Position numbers and translations under genes: made by a program. The notes under the pieces were generated by a model. It did not search any database. It was not told where the DNA came from and saw nothing but the letters and a program-made list of their open reading frames with translations. Below, piece after piece: positions 59,386 through 64,000 of a DNA stretch of 64,000 bases; position 1 is the first letter of the stretch, and every line of letters starts with the position of its first letter. The DNA comes from Gautieria morchelliformis (Eukaryota; Basidiomycota; Agaricomycetes; Gomphales; Gomphaceae), in the NCBI GenBank assembly GCA_015179125.1, contig WHVA01000029.1, forward strand, positions 248,001-312,000, written 5' to 3'.

Positions 59386-61551
59386 TTAATCGTCTCTGCG
59401 CGCGATGATAAACGGCCCCTCCCAGGTCGAAGAATCGGCTGGCGAGGCCGTTGTGCGCCACCTTCCAACAAAGTTTCTTCCGTGATGAATATACCCTCGG
59501 ATCAGCTCCTTTCCCCGTTGTGGCTACAGGGCACGTAGATATTGTCTTAGATTTACAGCAATGGAACTAAGGTATGTATCGCTCACCCCTTCCCGAAGGA
59601 TAACCAGTAAACCATCCTTGGCCACACGTCCAGTGTATGTGGCCGCCAGTCCAGGATCAGGGGAGATGTTCTGAGCGATATTGATAAGTTTTCTGTTTAC
59701 CAGAGCGAAATATTAACCACCAGTTCCGATTATAATGATATCTAAGATTTCCGTGGTCTCTGATAGTCGTTTCAACGTGAATGTGAACAGGGGAAACATG
59801 GAAGCTGGAGAACGCACCATGATCATAACGGTATTGATTATATGTAGCAAGCTTGTTCGTGATGCGGTCCCAAATTCGAAGGTCCTGTAAGGATAACATA
59901 TATGAGATCAACATGGTGAATTGCATGGAACAACGCAGAGTAGAATGCAGACACCCTGAGTAGTATGTGTTATCTCGATCTCTGTCTGGGGAGGGAACCA
60001 TGCATTCAAGATGCTGTCCCTGTCCTGAGGCATACGAAGCAGATCCAAAGAACTGGTGCAGTAAAAGACTTGGAAGTGGCAGGACAGGGAGACCGATGTT
60101 ATATACAGGCTGTTGTATGATTCAGTGTCAAGGCTTATGGAGTCGTGTAGCGACATATATTGGTTATAATCGGGATACTGAAGAGAGTGGAGTTTTAGAC
60201 ATGAATAAGAAACTACACTTTACAACGAAGGTACAATACCTCCATGCGTCCTTCCCACGTCCCAGAAATAGTTTGGAGAAATCCAGAACTGAAAATATCT
60301 TGTGGATGATCAGGCTGCGTGTGTTGCTGTTCCACCTTCCGAGAAACTAGAAGCCTAAGCCAGTCATCGTCGAAGCGCTGGCTAGGAGTGCTGAATAGAT
60401 GATTAACGAGTGAGTATTCGGCTGGGCCTGGGAGTGTATCTAGCCCTGCGACAGAGGACGCCAGAAGACGTTTTGCAGTTTCCACACGTTCGTCGAACTG
60501 GGGATTCTCCGAGTTTGGCGAACGGTGTGCCCATCGTACGAGGCATGCATCTGCGCGGGGACAGAAGGAGAGGATGGCAGCGGGGGAGAGTGGTGGTGCT
60601 TTAAATGAAACTTCTTGCGCAAACATTGTCATAGTGTAATACGGCGACATGACATTGTTTGGGGTTGGGCGAGACGAAGTATTTGGAGCTGATGACGGAA
60701 TTGGCAAGTAGTCCGGATACTAGATCAGGATATAAGCACAAGTCCCTCATAAACATAAACACTTACGAGCCATGCCGAAATCGCATATGGTGCGATTTTG
60801 TCTTGTAGTTCGTTTGAAATAAGCTGGTCCTCCTCCAAAATATTATCTAGGCCAACAGGTTGAGGTCCAAATATTACAATCGAGGGTCAATGCGCTAGCT
60901 TAAGAGGCAGGATAGACGCACCGTATGTTGAAACCAACCACACCAACCAAAGTAAAAAGGACACGTGGGGAATAGGGTATGAAAATTGAGACTGCGTCTG
61001 AGATAGGTAGGTCCGCGCCGAATCCATGACAAAGCCTGTAAGGCCAGCATGGCAGAAGAGCAGTTGAGCATTCTTGTCGTCGCTTCGCCAGATCTGCTTT
61101 GCATGGGTGCACTTGCGAACAGAACAAGAGAAACACACCTCTCTAAAAGCATGCAAAAGCAACGACAAAGATCCTCTGTCAATACATCAGGTTGAAAAAA
61201 CTGGTGAGTACGGTGCCGAACGCGTTTGATACAGGCAAGTCTGTCACGGAGTTCCCTCGAGCAACAGGATGATGTAGTGAAGTTGAAGCCTAATCGACGA
61301 CGGGGAGCTCGAATGTCACAATAATTTACGAACATATCTCCGTAAAGATGAGCATTCTCGGATTTGCACCCGCAGAATAACCCATGCATGCGACGGTTTG
61401 TCAGAATGAGAGGGATGATGGCAGAAGGTGGTCGAGGAGAGCATTCCGATGCCAGGAAGAAAAAGATGAGCTGCCACACGTCTCTGGGGACTGCATCGAG
61501 GACTGCATCGACTGGAGACATGTGAAGGGTATTGCCTTGCTCATAATGCAT
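59386..61551 (-). CDS. F-box domain protein, multi-exon
   Basis: Exon 1 starts MHYEQGNTLHMSPVDAVLDA or at the inner Met (61,521), then VPRDVWQLIFFFLASECSPR, an F-box (LPxDVW-xLI), IIPLILTNRRMHGLFCGCKS, LGFNFTTS, LRDRLACIKRVRHRTHQF. An intron near 61,140-61,095 leads to NAQLLFCHAGLTGFVMDSAR, then GPQPVGLDNILEEDQLISNE, LQDKIAPYAISAWLV (60,850-60,770), PPLSPAAILSFCPRADACLV, LLASSVAGLDTLPGPAEYSL, RIWDRITNKLATYNQYRYDH, DPGLAATYTGRVAKDGLLVI, and the end FVGRWRTTASPADSSTWEGP, FIIARRDD with TAA 59,388-59,386. The N-terminal F-box and the C-terminal FVGRWR...EG-F end match a large Agaricomycete family. F-boxes bind Skp1 in SCF ubiquitin ligases. The target is unknown. Frames join at GT-AG sites with no stop seen, but not every junction was checked. 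Confidence 0.78.
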
Positions 61552-61755
61552 GAGTTACCAACCCAGTATATATAAGACCGTGGATTTGAATGTCGCCATG
61601 TCAGGTAGCGCCGACGCTTGAAACGGTTGAAATGAGGCTGGCACGCGAACTTGAAGGCGGAAGTTCTGGGCATCATAACGCCGTCTGCACGGATTACAAG
61701 GTATATTCCTAACCTTAGTCGCCGTTGTCCTGCCAGGCTCACCTCTCCATATCAC

Positions 61756-63455
61756 CGCGGGAAATGCCGTCGGTTACAGTGAGTGCCTTCTTTTCACGGT
61801 TGGGGCTTCTTGTGGACATTACCATACATACGGGCGACCTTCCGCAGGACTGCATCGTTATAACGGGCAACGGTTTCCTGCTGTGTCAAATTGACATTAA
61901 AATAGTGCTGTAAGGTGCCTCCAGCTCGATCCGCGGTCTGTTACATGCCGTGCTGGTATGACCATCGTTTTGTACGTCCATGGAATTTGACACAATGCCG
62001 CATATTAGTTTTTCATGAGTTCATCTATGTGGTTCGGAAGTGGCACCCGGAGGTTTTGATATGGACGTCGTGTGGAAGAGGCGTGGGTTGAAAAAAAAAC
62101 TGAGTGTTTGACGTACGCTACCACGACGGAAAACAGTAAGCGAATTGATCGGAAACTACGACTACAGTGTAGCGGTGTGATCCTGCAACCCTCATTTAGA
62201 GTAGACGGCTATTGTCAGGCTACCTCTTAGGAATACAATCTGGGGACATGCGAAAGCGGCAAAGGACAAAAGAATGAAAATAACACTCATGCCGACGGCA
62301 AAACGTGGCCTCCGGCTGAGCTCGGAGTTCCGAACCCCGCACGACTCCGCACAAACCTAATCTCCGCATCAGATTCAGTTCGAGACCTACATTTAGTTGG
62401 AGCTCCTGAATCTCTGTGTCGTTTAGTCTCCCAGTAGGCCATTATTCTGGCCCTTTCTTTTCGAGAGCCCGGTTTTCAATGTCTGGCAAGGTTATGTAAG
62501 CATGCTGACACACGTCATGAAAAAGGGTTGCTCCGCCTTGGACCTGCATCTCAGGGAACTTATACAGGTACTTAATCGGTGCCGAATAGTGGTTCAGCCT
62601 TGTTTGGTCGTACTGTACTCATGGCCTATGTTCAAACAGTAGAGAACCGCATGCGGGTAATCTGTCCGGTTTCATCTATCACCACCACTTCTTGCATACT
62701 TCCAGCATTTTTTAGTCCCATATTATTGGTGGCGCCGGGAAACGTGTACTTAATAAAGAGGTATCTTTTCATATCCACGAGCCTGTTCTTTTCCGCGGTC
62801 CTCGGCTTAATTTGGGTATAGTGGAAAGGAACTTACCATCTCAGTATTGAGTACTTCATCTCGTGTTCCGGGAACATGTCTTGAAATCAAGGAGGCACGG
62901 GAGATATTATCTTATGGCCCTATGACGGAACAACTGGTACTTATATAATTAAATAGCGAGTCAGCTATAATACCCAGGATATCTTCGCGATATGACACCA
63001 CGTGCGAATATTGTATTTACTATTCAGAACCATCCGCTTCCAAAATTTATTGGCCGCAATTCCACCGGCAACCAACCACAATGTCTCGATAGCATTGCTC
63101 TAATTATATCTTCGGCTTTCCGATCAGCGATCGGACCACCATAATGGCTTGCCTGGGGTATCTTTCGCTTCTTGGTTAGATATAGACCTGGGTATGATCC
63201 TCAACACTGACGTCATTTTATGAGTTTATTCGTCTGCCGTGTGATGAAATAAAGCAGAAGTGTGAAACTCAATGGAATTGTTCCTGTGACAGTGGGAAAC
63301 TGGCTTGCAGGCGATGTCCGAGTCAAGATAGCCACGGTGCGAACGACCTTCAACTACTGGAGCACTCGAGTATCGCCAGCATAATATATATGGCAGCGGC
63401 GACCCAGTAGGTCATAAAGCATAGCTGATCTTAGGTTCGGGTAGCTCACTACACT
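61756..63455. other. No gene recognised
   Basis: Contains short frames (61,725-61,913; 62,579-62,821, the latter hydrophobic, MPNSGSALFGRTVLMAYVQT) that I cannot assign, and no repeats matching elsewhere in the window. It lies upstream of the F-box gene, so part may be its promoter or a diverged gene with many introns. Confidence 0.35.
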
Positions 63456-63545
63456 AAATGCATGTCGCATGCATTTGTCGAGGCTAAGCCCCGGGTCAGC
63501 TCGGCTTTCGCGAGCTCGGCGCGGCTCAGCCTGAGCCTGGAAGAT
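63456..63545. repeat. Palindrome pair and GGCTCAGC-rich block
   Basis: AAATGCATG-TCG-CATGCATTT (63,456-63,476) is a perfect hairpin. It is followed by a GC-rich tract of overlapping GGCT, GCTCGG, AGCCCCGGG and GGCTCAGCC words in both orientations, of the same style as the repeats at 7138 and 8905. Confidence 0.6.
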
Positions 63546-63680
63546 ACTACAAATGATAAACTAATTTCATTTCGTACTAGTTTTGGTTGGCTTTCTATGA
63601 GTTTACAAGTATTGGACCAAAGAGGTATATGTTTCAAATGTGTGATGCTGTTTGTCAACTGAACAAATAGTGAGAGTGCA

Positions 63681-64000
63681 ATGTCACAACCCTTGGGCAG
63701 GTTATATACCCTTTGCTGGCCCTCTGGACTTGAGCTAGCCTATGCTCAAGCCCAATATTGAGCATATGGTCATTTCCCCTTATCTGTATTGTTCTCATGA
63801 TACCTCGCATGCTTTAGTTAGTCATGTCCTGCCCCTCCCTTATATGTCCACCCCTGCTCCATAACCTCATACTATATATAATTCCACCTATAGGCTTCCC
63901 TATTCCTCAGTTGGAAAGGCAAATGTGCCCCTTTAGAGGCCTTTACGAACAGCATGATGAAATCCCAAAGGGCGAAGTGGTGAAGACAAGAGGTAAAGAC
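63681..64000 (+). mobile_element. Possible LTR start, continuing beyond the window
   Basis: TGTCACAACCC begins a stretch with a TATA-type ACTATATATAATTCC at about 63,870 and downstream R/U5-like C+T-rich DNA. TGTCACAAC is a common gypsy LTR start. The end lies outside the window, so this is a guess on shape alone. Confidence 0.3.

Noticed and set aside
62579..62821. Small membrane protein
   Set aside because: Hydrophobic but with no start context, no splice partners and no family signature.

Overview
The window reads as nuclear DNA of a basidiomycete fungus, most likely an Agaricomycete. Host genes carry many short GT-AG introns. The protein families are fungal: an UNC93-like MFS transporter, a GH13 alpha-glucosidase, an MFS sugar transporter, an F-box protein, and relics of an NRPS, a PL8 lyase and a Tup1 repressor. 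The transposon families (Ty3/gypsy, Ty1/copia, LINEs ending in RNase H, a DIRS-like tyrosine-recombinase element, Basidiomycota-type DDE transposases) point the same way. There are no operons, Shine-Dalgarno sites, rRNA genes or CRISPR arrays. All identifications are by eye from translated motifs; no database search was run.

Layout. 1-6.76 kb: a decayed minus-strand Ty3/gypsy element that runs off the left edge and is broken by two solo LTRs. 7.1-9.5 kb: an NRPS adenylation-domain relic, a MITE with 32-bp inverted repeats and two GC-rich palindromic repeats. 10.3-12.2 kb: an intact-looking UNC93-like transporter gene (minus), the left end of a segmental duplication (10,946-14,453) whose partner is at 45,420-47,895. 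14.5-20.2 kb: a copia remnant, a 1-kb-type LTR and a degenerate LINE, fused head to tail. 20.4-27.4 kb: PL8 lyase relic, tRNA-like element, two DDE transposon remnants and a Tup1 relic. 28.2-30.7 kb: alpha-glucosidase copy A. 31.2-31.6 kb: a CACTA-like foldback element. 32.5-45.4 kb: a nested complex in which a DIRS-like element has been split by a Ty3 solo LTR and a LINE, the LINE itself holding a 1-kb solo LTR. 45.4-47.9 kb: decayed UNC93 copy. 48.2-52.4 kb: inverted-repeat DNA with a TA-flanked CGTAC-rich MITE and a TA-flanked 2.1-kb element. 52.4-58.6 kb: alpha-glucosidase copy B followed by a sugar transporter, both plus strand, a plausible maltose-use pair. 59.4-61.5 kb: an F-box gene (minus) convergent with the transporter. 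61.6-64 kb: no recognisable gene, a palindrome cluster and a possible LTR start.

The working genes seem to be alpha-glucosidase A and B (extracellular or cytosolic alpha-glucoside cleavage), the sugar transporter (uptake), the UNC93-like transporter and the F-box protein. Almost everything else is transposon DNA at different stages of decay, and the nesting lets the order of insertion be read directly.
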